In this document: one piece after another, positions 1-11,018 of the stretch | Position numbering within the stretch: the stretch's first letter is position 1 | Layout: the number at the start of each line of letters is the position of its first letter | Assembly (NCBI GenBank): GCA_037903475.1 | Contig: JBAJFG010000591.1 | Location: forward strand, 1,031,228 to 1,095,227 | Length of the DNA: 64,000 bases | DNA from: Ancylostoma caninum | Taxonomy: Eukaryota > Nematoda > Chromadorea > Rhabditida > Ancylostomatidae | Direction: 5' to 3' | The notes under the pieces: model-generated | Database searches by the model: none | Seen by the model: the letters and a program-made list of their open reading frames with translations, nothing else | Told to the model about the DNA's origin: nothing | Translations under genes and position numbers: made by a program

Positions 1-7
1 GGAAATA

Positions 8-139
8 TGACGTCACTCGTCGATTTTTTTCGGAAGTTCCGCGCAGGTTCCGCGCAAGTTCCGAATGGAGACGTAGAGAAAAAAGTAGCTTCGGAACTTC
101 CGCGGAGCTCGACACTTTTCGGAACTTCCGCGGAGCTTC
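8..139. repeat. GGAACTTCCGCGGAGC repeat cluster, copy 1
   Basis: After ACGTCACTC and a T-rich run, the sequence holds several direct and inverted copies of the partly palindromic motif TTCGGAACTTCCGCGGAGC, including GCGCAAGTTCCGAA variants. The same order (ACGTCACTC, TCGATTT, then the motifs) recurs at 672-800. Confidence 0.75.
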
Positions 140-671
140 GAGAGAGATGGAATAATCCAAGAAACTAACAGATCAAATGACATGTTTTCGTCCAATTTTT
201 ATAGTGATATGTTCTTGATTAACTTCGGCTAGCCAAATAAGAAGCCGTGTAGAATAAGAAAATTTTTACGCTATTTTTTCCTCGAAATTCACTTCGGGAT
301 GCCCCAATAGTGACATCTTTAATGTCGAATTTCGGGTAAAACTCGTGTCACATAAATGTACGCCTGGGATTATTCCCATAAATACGAAAATTTGACAGAT
401 TTTTGCCAAAGAGGAATTTTTCCATGTTATCATTGATTTTGAAACCTGACGCAGATACGTAGCACAGTCAGAGGGCAGACCTGCTTGAAGCTCGTCTTCA
501 GATAAGATTGTTACTACATGCGCAATAAATGCTACGTGGTGGAACGATCTGTGGTGGGCCTCATGATCCCACGATTTTTGGCATCGGGAGGCCTGGAGGT
601 GTTCATCACTCCATGTCCACGGCCCATTTTATCTTATTACTCGAATTATGATTGACTCTATAATGCACGGA

Positions 672-800
672 TTACGTCACTCCTGTTCGATTTCGGAACT
701 TCCGCGGAGCCAGTTCGGAACTTCCGCAGAGCTTATTCGGAACTTCCGTCGGGTCACCCGCGCAAGTTCCGAACAAGCTCCGCGGAAGTTCCGAAAGTTT
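672..800. repeat. GGAACTTCCGCGGAGC repeat cluster, copy 2
   Basis: This cluster has three forward units of TTCGGAACTTCCGCGGAGC (with variants) and inverted units reading AGCTCCGCGGAAGTTCCGAA, behind the same ACGTCACTC leader as copy 1. The arrangement can form hairpins. No host gene is evident next to it. Confidence 0.75.
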
Positions 801-930
801 GTCTGGGTAGTATCTCTCTTACTACGCTACTACGAAAGAATTAGCTAACTGTGGACATTTCACAAAGATATGACACTAAGTGCATAGTGCACGACGGGTC
901 ATGGTCGCGAACGTGTTAACATATTCGCGA

Positions 931-960
931 ATTAAAGGCAGCACCCACGAAAATTTCCAA
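931..960. repeat. Solo AAGGCAGCA-type terminus
   Basis: ATTAAAGGCAGCACCCACGA followed by AAATTTCC closely resembles the left end of the MITE at 2619. No matching right end was found nearby, so this may be a truncated copy. Confidence 0.5.
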
Positions 961-2618
961 CTCCAAGATTTCAAAATAACCCTGGGTTTTCGACCATGAG
1001 TAACACGAATATGAGGGTCACTTCTACTTTAAAGTCACCGGAAAACAATTTTCGGATACTATGAATTTGCTGCGATTGAACAAAACGGTCGAGATGTCAG
1101 GCTTGGGGTAGGGCAAAAAGTCGATAACACTGACTTGATCGCCACGTATTTCCTCAACGGATTTGGATATTTTCGTGGTTTTCCAGCATATTCAAGGCAA
1201 AAAAGAACAGAAATCAAAGAAAATGAAGTGTCGGCTGCACAGACTTACTGGTGAAGAAAAAACGAGTACACTTGGGAAAGAATAGAAAAAAAATAGTACA
1301 AACACACAAAATAGGAAGAAATGGATGTTATGAAAAGAAAGAATGGAAAAGAGCTGGTGGAAAGTAAGATTAGAAAGCCAACAGATAGTTGCAGCCACAG
1401 AAGTGTAACAATGGTAGGGAAAAGTGCACGGAACAAAGTTTTTTCAAAGAAAAACTGAGCGAATGTAGATGAAAACAGCTGATTCGTTCCAACATCGACC
1501 CACGGCTATTTCTGCGCAGCAGGACAACTCGTACCACCAGGCTGGGTTCGAAATGTTGAACTTATGTTATACTTGTGATATCTCATGAAATGCGGGGTCT
1601 CTGACAGCACTTCCACCACAGAATTGTCGGGACAATGCTTGAGGTTCGAAAACTCTCAAAAGTTCAAAAGCGAAGATTATCGTGGGTGCTCCCTTTAACG
1701 CTTTTCGTGTGGTGTGTCACGTGGGACACGCGCATCTGAATGCGCATAGGTCCCCTGCTCAACCCCTTGACCACGTGGTTCCAAGTGGTAGGAATTTTTC
1801 TCTACTGCATAATACTCCGAATTTGCGCAGACCTGAGACCTATCCTTTTCTCTTTTGTGATCGTCAAGAGTGTTGCCAGTTTTTTCTCATAAGGGTCGTT
1901 GTTTCTGTTGTGCGTTTCAACCGAGCATTAAAAAACATTGAATTAAAATCTGCTCTGTCTAATGCGTGTGTAGAACGCTTGAACATTTGCTAGTAAACCA
2001 CTAATTATGACTGCTTAACAAAAACATAACTCTGAAAAGAGCGTGCTCACCCGGTTGAGCACACAGTCCCACTTGTCGCACCACGCGTGTGAACTTGTTG
2101 AGCACATTCTCGCGAACGAATGTGCTAACATCGGCTATGATTCGAATAGAAGCATATTGCCGTCACGATCATCTGTTTTACAGCAGAACTCAAACGGAAG
2201 AAAGTTATCAAGAAGCCGGATAAAACAGTAACCGATGAGGGATAAAACATAGCAATGTTTTCAACATCATTACCTAAATTTTAAATTTATTCCGGCTGCA
2301 GAGCAGCAGCAGTGGACCATATGTTCTTCCTTTGCAATAAATCATGCAATTTCTTTCCACCCACAGATCGCCAGAGAACGAAGAAAGTCGGAAAAAAATC
2401 TCTGCAACGAGGGCCAACGAATCTCCGGTTTCTTACATCTCTGTCATGGCCAAAAATTTATCAGTATGCATGCAAAGAATTTGAGATTTGTAAGTGTTCA
2501 GTGAAATTAGCACTTATTGTCCGCAAAATTGTTCGTTTTGTGTTCTGTGATCGTTGCTGCAAATGTGGACTTCTGGCTGGTATAATGGATGTCGAAGGAG
2601 AGGCGTAGTTTGTCACCG

Positions 2619-3052
2619 TAAAGGCAGCACTCACGGAAATTTTCACTTCTGGAATGAGTCGCTTACCATGTAGCCGGCCGCTGGACAATCGCAACAGTAA
2701 GTCGAACACCTTGAATGGCCGCCTACCTGCGAAGATACTGCCGTGGACACATCTGCCGCTCTGGACATTAGGGTTCCGTCGCGGCAACTAACGCCTTTGA
2801 CAGGGTGTGTGCATGTGGTTCAGCGGGGGCGTGTCTATGAAATTCGTACCATTTGCAGGGTTCCGTGCCGGGACCCATCACGGAACACTCGTCCGCGCCG
2901 TGGACACACATGAAATACCGCCATCTTTTTCTGTGTTTTTCGCGTGTTTCACGCTATGTCATCGTTGTCAATGAGTTCATCGTCCCTAAAAACCCCGATA
3001 TACCGCGAAATCTTCAACACAAAAATTTCCGTGAGTGCTGCCTTTAAAGGAC
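2619..3052. repeat. MITE with AAGGCAGCACTCACGG inverted ends
   Basis: TAAAGGCAGCACTCACGGAA near 2619 is mirrored by TTCCGTGAGTGCTGCCTTTA at 3026-3047. The roughly 430 bp between has no convincing gene. Ends flanked by TA suggest a non-autonomous element of the Tc1/mariner type. TTAA-type duplication cannot be excluded. Confidence 0.7.
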
Positions 3053-3184
3053 AAACGTCTACGTTCTGCCTTGAATCAGTAGTGCTTGGAAGAAATTGTT
3101 TGTTCTTGGGATATTTTCTGGACAGCTGAAATGTAGTGTAGCAGGCTGACTCTGAACAAACAAGCGAATGAATTGCAAATCTAC

Positions 3185-3655
3185 TTAAAGGCAGCAGGAG
3201 CTGAAATCCTCGACTCCGAGCTGAGCTGTGGGTGATGAAGTACAGACTCAGCACATCATAAATGTGAAACAAACACAGACAATGATGGCTTACTTGCAGA
3301 GAAAACGGAACATTCGTCGCGAACACGCCTGGCCGTGTTCGCGCGCGGACGAGTTTTCCCCGGGGCAAAAGCCATTGCGGTGCGTGGTTTGGCGCGAAGG
3401 GAAAGCGAAATGCATTCAATTCACAGGGTTTAATGGCGGGACTCGGCCAAAACCACGCGCCGCTATGGTTTTCGCGCGGGGGAAAACTCGTCCGCGCGTG
3501 AACACGGCCAGGCGTGTTCGCGACGAATGTTCCATTTTCTCTGCAGGTAAGCCATCATTGTCTGTGTTCGTTTCACATTTATGGTCTGCTGAGTCTGTAC
3601 TTCATCACCCACAGCTCACCTCGGAGTCGAGAATTTCAGCTCCTGCTGCCTTTAA
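3185..3655. repeat. Long foldback element with near-perfect 200-bp arms
   Basis: The element starts TTAAAGGCAGCAGGAGCTGA and ends with its reverse complement. Similarity between arms runs far inward through GTGGGTGATGAAGTACAGACTC and GCCATCATTGTCTGTG to the GCGAACACGCCTGGCCGTGTTC blocks, leaving a centre of about 70 bp. It shares the AAGGCAGCA terminus with the neighbouring element at 2619-3052, so they are probably related families. ORFs read through it on both strands only because the arms mirror each other. Confidence 0.85.
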
Positions 3656-6600
3656 CATCTGATCTGCGTTTACGGACATCTAATACCCAACCTCGCTCCT
3701 GGCCAATCACGGCGGGCACGTGGGGTGGTCTTTCCTAGGATTCTCTGCATGCAGTGATGTTGAAAGACGATCTATTTGCTCAAATGGACGATTTCAGATC
3801 TTGAAAGAGTCTCGAAACATTACAACGGATATCTTAGAAGTGTAAACAGGCCACCTTGCTGAAGGATTGCCAGGCCTAAGCGATGCAGAAGCTCGGCAGC
3901 AGAGAATCCACAGACGACCTCATCCAGAACGTTTCTGCTGCAGATTTTCTAGGTTTATCGACCTTAGCGGTCCTTGCAGAAGTTGCAGTCTTGTCTGGAG
4001 GCCTCTGCGATCAAATGTTTTGTAATCGTCCCTTATTGATATTGTCTGCTGCTTGCATGAGAGCAGCCGCGCCCCGTTGCAAATTGGGTACTAGATGTGT
4101 CGCAACCTAACATCTGACCCCATAAAAGGCTGTTGGTCTCATTTGTTCGCAAGGTGTTAGGTCGTTCTGCTAAGTGCCGAAATTATAATGGTTTTTATGA
4201 AAAAAGTGTAGTGGTCCCAATTAATGGTGTTCAGTCTCCATATTAGTTAAATAGCAGAAGAAACCTTGCTTGGCTCAAGTTTTGCAATTACATTTGTCCC
4301 ATTACATCATGAAAAATCATGCAAATTTCACGCAGCTTGAACGGACCGAACGGAAGCCCGATATATGCACGGGATATGGACGAAACATATGGGGACTGTA
4401 TATACGAGTACATTGACTAGGCATGAAATTTGCCCGACTTCAGCCAGCTTTGATATTGTATCATTGAACGATACATGCATGATTGTAACCACATGTATGG
4501 TATGGGGGGAGGCAGGCAGCGAGTGAGGTTACCTCATGTATACTTCGTTTTTCTGGCATAAGCATCGTTGTACTGTTATGATTACGCTCAAAATCTGTGC
4601 ACATCTCATGCGAATGTTAACCAAAGTTTTCTCGTCTGAGCGTGCTCACCGTACGCAAGCATCGACTCTTCCACGAATTCCAGTTTCCGAATTTTCTGCA
4701 CATATGGAGCCGGCAACTTCCTCTTACTCTCTACTGGGCAATTAATAAATTGCACTAGAGATAAAAATTGGTCGGTGTAGAACTTACGCGGGAGTAGCCG
4801 AGCCCACGCGTACTCGAAAAAAGTTTTTGACGGCGATATTAGTGGAAATCTTGACGAATTTGTTTCAAGAGCTCATTCCAAGTGTGACCGTAGACGTCTG
4901 CGTCGCGATATTGAAAAAGTTGCTAAATTGAGACCAAATTCGTTTGCTTCACGAAGACTTCCAATCGAACTTCCAATGCAGCGAACTAGCCTTGTCATTC
5001 GTTTTCGACGTTACCTGAAACGTCAGCAGCAATTTTAACAATCATTTGTTACCTGCTTGTTCCTTGGCAGTCGTATATAATCTCTCTCCTTATTGGTGAG
5101 GAGTGGGTGCCTCAACATCATTCTAATAATCTTGTTGAAATGTAATTCCTTGCTGCTATCACCTCTCAGATGCTTCAGCGTGATTTCTCCGTCAATCATG
5201 TGATCCGCCCTTTGAGATTGGGCATTTCCAGCGCTACCATCCTCATCCATCGACTGTTTTCACGTAGTGCGACATAACCATAAGCTCATCCTATTTGTTT
5301 TTGTCTCTCATTACTATAGGCACTTTTGATTGAGATCCTTGAGTAAAGTCTTGCAACGGGAAAACCAATACACTAACGGAAATGTTATCTTTGTACGCAT
5401 TAAAAAACAGATAAGGTTAATTCACAGTTTTTTCATAAAGGTACCGCATTTGGCAGCCGCATGGCACTCAAATCGGGCAGTGTTCACTTCTTCATCGTTT
5501 TATTTATTCATTTGTTTGAAGGCGTAAGCAAAAGCTCAGGCGGTAGACAATACTCCAGTTCATCAACGTAGTGTCAAACATCACATACATGCATAGTAAA
5601 TACGTACAGGATACACAAGTACAACACAAGTACTCACTCTAGGATCGTTATGTCCAAAAACCTAGAAGGATGCTTTGAAGGGCGTTCTCAAAGATCGAAG
5701 TATTTGTATGGTAAAGGTGACAGTGCTGACTATGAAAAAATCCACCAGTAAGATGAAAGAAGATGATGAGCCATAGGAAGTCCATAAATACATGAATTAT
5801 TTCGACATACAAAAATGTAGCCGTTTTTTAGGCAATATTTTACAAAAAGGAGAAACAACACCTTAGCTCAAACTGAACCTTAGGAGCACAGATCGAAAGT
5901 TGTTTGACGACAACACCTATCACTACAATATAACGGATGTAGTTTTCACGACCCTGACGAAATACTTGTTGAAAAACACCCGCACTCTTTTTTTTCGCTT
6001 TTTAGCTCATTCATTTATTCATTATATTTTCCCTTCTGTGATAGTTTACAATGCGATCCTTCGAAATACGGCTTGAAAACTTGAATATATTGCTAGTTGC
6101 CCAAATACTATTGTTTGGGAACTTGCAAAGACGTCAGCCCCTGCCGTCGTACCATAACCGCTCCCTTTGACACGGTTGATTAGTTGCGTTGCCCAAAATC
6201 ACTCGAATCTGACCACAGTTTTGGGATATGGACAAATGAAGGGACTATCGTGAGCTCCATTCTTTTCATATATTTTTAGCACTTCCTAAAGCTGTTAAAC
6301 CCTTTCTATCAACTGGCAGGTTCATCTTCTTACGGTTAGCACTGTTTACAATTGTGACAAATATATCTCATGGGTAGCAAAGCTTTTCAATTTACTGTCC
6401 TAGGCACTTCGCTACTTATACGAAGAACCAGTCGTTTGATTTAAGTTCCGCGTGGCTGCCAATTTCAATACAATACCTGCTCAGAAGGGTAATTGTACAT
6501 AAATTACGCAGATTTTTTTGACATATGCGATCGTCTAGTGGGTGGCTACGACGAGCCCATCATCTTCAAATAGCTGGACAACAAGTAACAACATTGGAAT

Positions 6601-7591
6601 GATCATTGGATCATTGTGGACGGCGACTGAGACGATCGAAGAGCAAAAGACTTAGGCGGACAGAACTCATGGGAACACGATGACAGCATTTTTACACCTG
6701 CCGCGTGGGAAAGGTACCCCGGGGCACGAATATCTCCGGAAAGTACCGGTGGGTAGGAATAGGGCGCATGAATGTTACGACAGCTAAGCACGTTTTACTG
6801 CTACCCAGAAGCACCTATTGTACAGGTATGCTTCTGTGAGTGACTTACGAGGAAACCGCGACGCGTATCTTGACCATCGAAGCGCTTGTATAACTTGTCC
6901 TAAAAGCCTGCACTTACCTGGATTCGCCTGGATCCCACAAAGAAAGATTTAATGGTAAACATTGTGAGAGAAGTTTCGATCTTAACGTAATTTGACAACT
7001 AGAGCCACTCGTAAATTCACTGAAGTGAAGATACATCAATTTTGAATTTCTATGAACGTTGTTTGGCTAACGCTGCACTCCAACTACTTTTTTGATTCGC
7101 TTCATTTTGCTGGTGTAACCGCGGGGACGTTGTTGCCGAATCGAGATATTAACGCCGGAACCCATCCATTCTTTCGTCCTGTTATGAATTATTCTACAGT
7201 TGGACGCCATAAAAATCTTTTGGTCTTTTGCTCATATATGACGTCAAGAAAAGGACAAGGCCAGAGATTTTCGTGAACTAAATTCTCAATTAAGGAGCAC
7301 TTCTCGCATTTTCTTCATCTCTCGATTCCGGCAATCTATACACAGAAATGTCAGGCCCCCGAAGAATTCCAGTTCCAATAAAGGAAAAAAAAACTAGATG
7401 CATCTAAGATAGAGGAAAGATAGTTTTGTATGCGTGATTATTCTCTTTGTGTAAGGGAAGCGTGTTCCCTACGCCGAGGGGAATTCAAGAGGGGCGGCGC
7501 TTTCCAGCCTGTCTGAAGAATAACCCCCCCCCCCAAAAAAAGAGAACATCTGGGAGTATCAGCTGAAAAATTTCATTCATATCGGTCACCT

Positions 7592-10500
7592 CCACGGATC
7601 TCCCTCATACGAGGGATCCCAGCCGGTTAGTCGCGAGGCTACGTGGCGCGTCCCCAGGTGGCGGATAGGGGGCTAATCGCGGACCAAACGCGACCTTGTG
7701 CCTGCCCTGAGACGCGGGTGGATTCAGGGGATGGACTCCCTGTTTCTGCAGTGTCGGAACGATCTATACCTTCTGTCAGCGCGTGGGCATGTTCATGCAT
7801 GCGTGCATGGGTGTGACTGCGTGTCTGCAGATTGTATCCTGCACATCTATCCGACCAAAAGCCCTGCATTCAAGTGACTGGGAGGTACAAGGGAGGCGGT
7901 TCGGAGTCGCCTCCAACAAATAAGCTCCATCGTCCACTCCCGGGAAGCCCGGCTAACTTCCCGGTGAAATCACACTCCAGCCTCCCACGGGGGAATCGAG
8001 CCCAGCAAGCTATCTCCTGTGGGCTTAAAATTCTTCAAGCTCGACACAGCAATAATAGAGAGTGTTCCCCTGATCTCGGAAGAGTCACTGGTACGGCAGC
8101 GCCAGTGAGGACGAGGTCCGAGGGGTTATCTAGGCTGCCTAAAACCAGAAGGACTATGATGACGGTCTGTACCTTCAACGCACGCACGCTTGCATCGGAA
8201 GCTTCCATCGAGGATTTTATGATGCAAGCCAGGAAGATCAGGTACGACGTCATCGGACTGACCGAGACGAGGAGACACCGACCACTGAATGCCACCTTCG
8301 ACACTGGAGAAGAGCTGTTCCTTGGAACCTGCGACAGTAGAGGAGTTGGTGGAGTCGGTGTCCTCGTCAACACGAACTTGGTCATGAACATCGACTCATT
8401 CGAACAGCTAACAACCCGAATCGGACGTTTGCGGTTGAGAAGATGTGGATCAATACCGGCCTTGACAATCTTCGTCGCCTACGCTCCAACATCCAGCTAC
8501 GACGAAGAGGATATTGAGGCCTTCTATATGGACTTGGAGAAGTTCTACAGGGAAGACCACACATTCTACAAGATCATCGTTGGCGATTTCAACGCCAAGA
8601 TTGGTCCTAGGAGAACGCCTGAGGAACTTCACATCGGTACCCACGGCCTGCAGTGGAACGAACAGGGAGAGAGGCTGTCTGAGTTCATCATGACGACGAA
8701 GACCATCCATGGTAACTCTCAATTTCAGAAGCCAACCTCCCTACGCTGGACGTGGGAGTCACCCGGTGGAGAGTACCATAATGAAATTGACCACATCATC
8801 GTCAATCGAAGGTTCTGCCTGACCGACGTCGGTGTTGTACCAAAGTTCTACACCGGATCCGACCATCGCCTCCTTCGTGCAAGATTCTTCTTTTCACGCA
8901 AAGGAGAGAAAGCCGTGAAGTTTAAGAGAAGGAGTCCCAAACCCGTCATCAATTGGGATCTTTTCACTACGCTAGCCGGCTTTTGGGAAGATGCGGTTGT
9001 CGACAACATCGACGAAGAGTACGATCGGCTTGTACAACATCTCCGCGACAGCGCGAAGAGTGCTGAGGGTTTGAGAGTCACCAAGAGACGATTGTCTTAC
9101 GAGACCCTCGAGCTCATACGCCAGCGTGGAGCCGCGAGAGCCGCAGGCAACTACCAGCTAACGTCCGAGCTCGCAAAACGGTGCAGAGAAGCGATAAAAG
9201 AAGACCTCAAGGAGAGACGAGCAGCAGTGTTGGCTGAAGCCGCAGAGGCAGGGAAAAGCATTCGCTGCGCCCGCCGAGACTTCGCCAATCGCAAGACCAA
9301 GATGTCCGCCCTCCGGCGCCCCGACGGAACAATTTCTTCATCAAGACGGGCAATGGAGAAGGTCATCTACGACTTCTACTCGGATCTCTTCGATAGCCAC
9401 GTCCACCTCCCTCAATGTCACCTTAGGGAGGACGGGTATGTTGTCCCATCGGTTCTCCCTTCCGAAATCCGACATGCCATCAAGTCGGTGAAGAATCGTA
9501 CAGCACCGGGCCCCGACAGGATTCGACCGGAACATCTGAAGAACCTACCGCCAATTCTCATTACCACCTTGGCTAGGCTTTTCACGCGGTACCTGTCGGA
9601 GTGCAAGGTACCTAACCAGTGGAAGACCAGCAGGACCGTGTTGCTGTACAAGAAGGGAGACCCGCAGGATATTGGCAATTATCGCCCCATCTGCCTACTG
9701 TCCGTCGTCTACAAGCTTTTCACGCGAGTGATCCTCAATAGGATCGAAAGGACGCTAGACGAGGGACAGCCGTGCGAGCAAGCAGGGTTTCGAAAAGGAT
9801 TCAGTACGATCGACCACATACACACCGTCACTAGACTCATCGAAGTATCGCGAGAGTATAAGATGCCCCTCTGTCTCACGTTCATCGATTTGAAGAAAGC
9901 CTTCGACTCTGTTGAGACGGAAGCGGTGTTGGAAGCCCTGGGCAACCAGGGCATACCTACTCAATACATCAAGGTATTTCGTGAGCTCTACAACAACTTC
10001 ACGACCAGGATTTCTCCATTCTACGACGACATCATCATCGACGTCAAGAGAGGGGTTCGGCAAGGCGATACCGTGTCGCCAAAACTATTCAGCGCCACTC
10101 TTGAAGACGTCATGCGGAAACTGGAATGGGATAGCATGGGAGTGCAAGTTGATGGCCGGCGACTTAGTCATCTTCGCTTCGCTGACGACATCGTTCTTAT
10201 AACACCAACCATCAGCGAAGCGGAACAGATGCTGGCCGACTTCGAGGACGCGTGTGGAAAGGTTGGTCTCCAGCTGAATCTGACGAAGACGATGTTCATG
10301 AAGAACGGATGGGTCCCGGATGCCCCATTCTCGCTCAACGGAACGACCATATCCGAATGCTCCAGCTACGTATACCTAGGTCGGGAAGTCAATATGATGA
10401 ACGACCTCGCTCCAGAGCTGGGCAGGAGGAAACGAGCGGCTTGGGGAGCTTACAAGAGCATCGAGGACGTAGTGAAGAAGACGAAGAACACCAGGCTCCG

Positions 10501-11007
10501 TGCCCACCTCTTCAACACAACCGTTCTCCCTGCTTTGACCTACGCCTCAGAAACCTGGGCGTTGCGCAAGCAGGATGAGAATGCGGTTAGCGTCGTCGAA
10601 CGCTCCATCGAGAGGGTGATGCTAGGAATAACCCGCCTCACGCAAGTGAGGGCTGGAATACGGAGCTCCACCCTCCGTCAACAATCGAAGATCAGGGACG
10701 CTGCCGCTTACGCCAAGTTGAGTAAGGTTAGGTGGGCCGGGCACGTGATGCGTTTTAACGACAACCGTTGGACAAGAGCCGTCAGCGACTGGACTCCACG
10801 GGACGTTAAGCGCACGACAGGAAGACCACCGACCCGATGGTCAGACTTCTTCACGAAGTCCTTCAAGGATAGATACGATGCTCTCCGTGTCCCTCGAACG
10901 GACAGAATCCACTGGACAACTCTGGCTCGCGAGAGGGACAAATGGAAGGATTGCTGGCGCCCGCTCGGTATACCCGAAGATCAACGGGAGTCAAGGTGAT
11001 CAAGGTG
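7592..11007 (+). mobile_element. Full-length RTE-clade non-LTR retrotransposon
   Basis: The element consists of a GC-rich leader (7592-7831), one long ORF, and almost no 3' UTR. It ends in a short direct repeat (TCAAGGTGA units from 10991) instead of poly(A), as RTE elements do. The 11-mer ATCGGTCACCT occurs at 7581-7591 and again at 11008-11018, and fits a target-site duplication. Its first three bases could also belong to the tail repeat, so the duplication is 8-11 bp. The length of about 3.4 kb matches complete RTE elements. The intact ORF and matching flanks suggest recent insertion. Confidence 0.88.
7832..10999 (+). CDS. RTE-type endonuclease/reverse transcriptase polyprotein
   Basis: The single 1055-residue ORF has no stop or frameshift. 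An APE-like endonuclease starts near M109 (MMTVCTFNART), and this Met may be the true start. It has the catalytic Glu in LTETRR (about residue 145), GDFNAKIG (about 251), IDHI and the catalytic SDH (about 344). The reverse transcriptase follows: APGPDRI, GNYRPI (about 614), FIDLKKAFDSV with the motif A Asp (about 686), RQGDTVSP, and FADD (783-786). The C-terminus has a WAGHVMR segment and ends soon after RERDKWKDCW. The protein nicks target DNA and primes cDNA synthesis on the element RNA. All key residues are present, so the copy could encode an active enzyme. It lacks a gag-like first ORF, as RTE elements usually do. Confidence 0.93.
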   Translation: MYPAHLSDQKPCIQVTGRYKGGGSESPPTNKLHRPLPGSPANFPVKSHSSLPRGNRAQQAISCGLKILQARHSNNRECSPDLGRVTGTAAPVRTRSEGLSRLPKTRRTMMTVCTFNARTLASEASIEDFMMQARKIRYDVIGLTETRRHRPLNATFDTGEELFLGTCDSRGVGGVGVLVNTNLVMNIDSFEQLTTRIGRLRLRRCGSIPALTIFVAYAPTSSYDEEDIEAFYMDLEKFYREDHTFYKIIVGDFNAKIGPRRTPEELHIGTHGLQWNEQGERLSEFIMTTKTIHGNSQFQKPTSLRWTWESPGGEYHNEIDHIIVNRRFCLTDVGVVPKFYTGSDHRLLRARFFFSRKGEKAVKFKRRSPKPVINWDLFTTLAGFWEDAVVDNIDEEYDRLVQHLRDSAKSAEGLRVTKRRLSYETLELIRQRGAARAAGNYQLTSELAKRCREAIKEDLKERRAAVLAEAAEAGKSIRCARRDFANRKTKMSALRRPDGTISSSRRAMEKVIYDFYSDLFDSHVHLPQCHLREDGYVVPSVLPSEIRHAIKSVKNRTAPGPDRIRPEHLKNLPPILITTLARLFTRYLSECKVPNQWKTSRTVLLYKKGDPQDIGNYRPICLLSVVYKLFTRVILNRIERTLDEGQPCEQAGFRKGFSTIDHIHTVTRLIEVSREYKMPLCLTFIDLKKAFDSVETEAVLEALGNQGIPTQYIKVFRELYNNFTTRISPFYDDIIIDVKRGVRQGDTVSPKLFSATLEDVMRKLEWDSMGVQVDGRRLSHLRFADDIVLITPTISEAEQMLADFEDACGKVGLQLNLTKTMFMKNGWVPDAPFSLNGTTISECSSYVYLGREVNMMNDLAPELGRRKRAAWGAYKSIEDVVKKTKNTRLRAHLFNTTVLPALTYASETWALRKQDENAVSVVERSIERVMLGITRLTQVRAGIRSSTLRQQSKIRDAAAYAKLSKVRWAGHVMRFNDNRWTRAVSDWTPRDVKRTTGRPPTRWSDFFTKSFKDRYDALRVPRTDRIHWTTLARERDKWKDCWRPLGIPEDQRESR

Positions 11008-11018
11008 ATCGGTCACCT

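Larger units (their letters stand above)
140..7580. other. Repeat-bearing stretch without a recognisable gene
   Basis: Apart from the repeat clusters and the two AAGGCAGCA elements listed separately, the ORFs here are short (under 160 codons). They lack domains and consistent splice-linked frames. No tRNA or rRNA was seen. Confidence 0.5.

Noticed and set aside
1545..1640. GGTTCGAA motifs suggesting tRNA T-arms
   Set aside because: No matching acceptor stem, D-arm or anticodon arm could be built around them. The same applies to GGTTCGAAGG near 25937.
2949..3662. ORFs of 144-156 codons on both strands across the foldback
   Set aside because: They run through the two arms of the 3185-3655 inverted repeat, so similar frames appear on opposite strands. 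No domain is present.
8035..10941. Numerous ORFs of 60-118 codons on both strands within the RTE region
   Set aside because: They are shadows of the 1055-codon RTE ORF in other frames.
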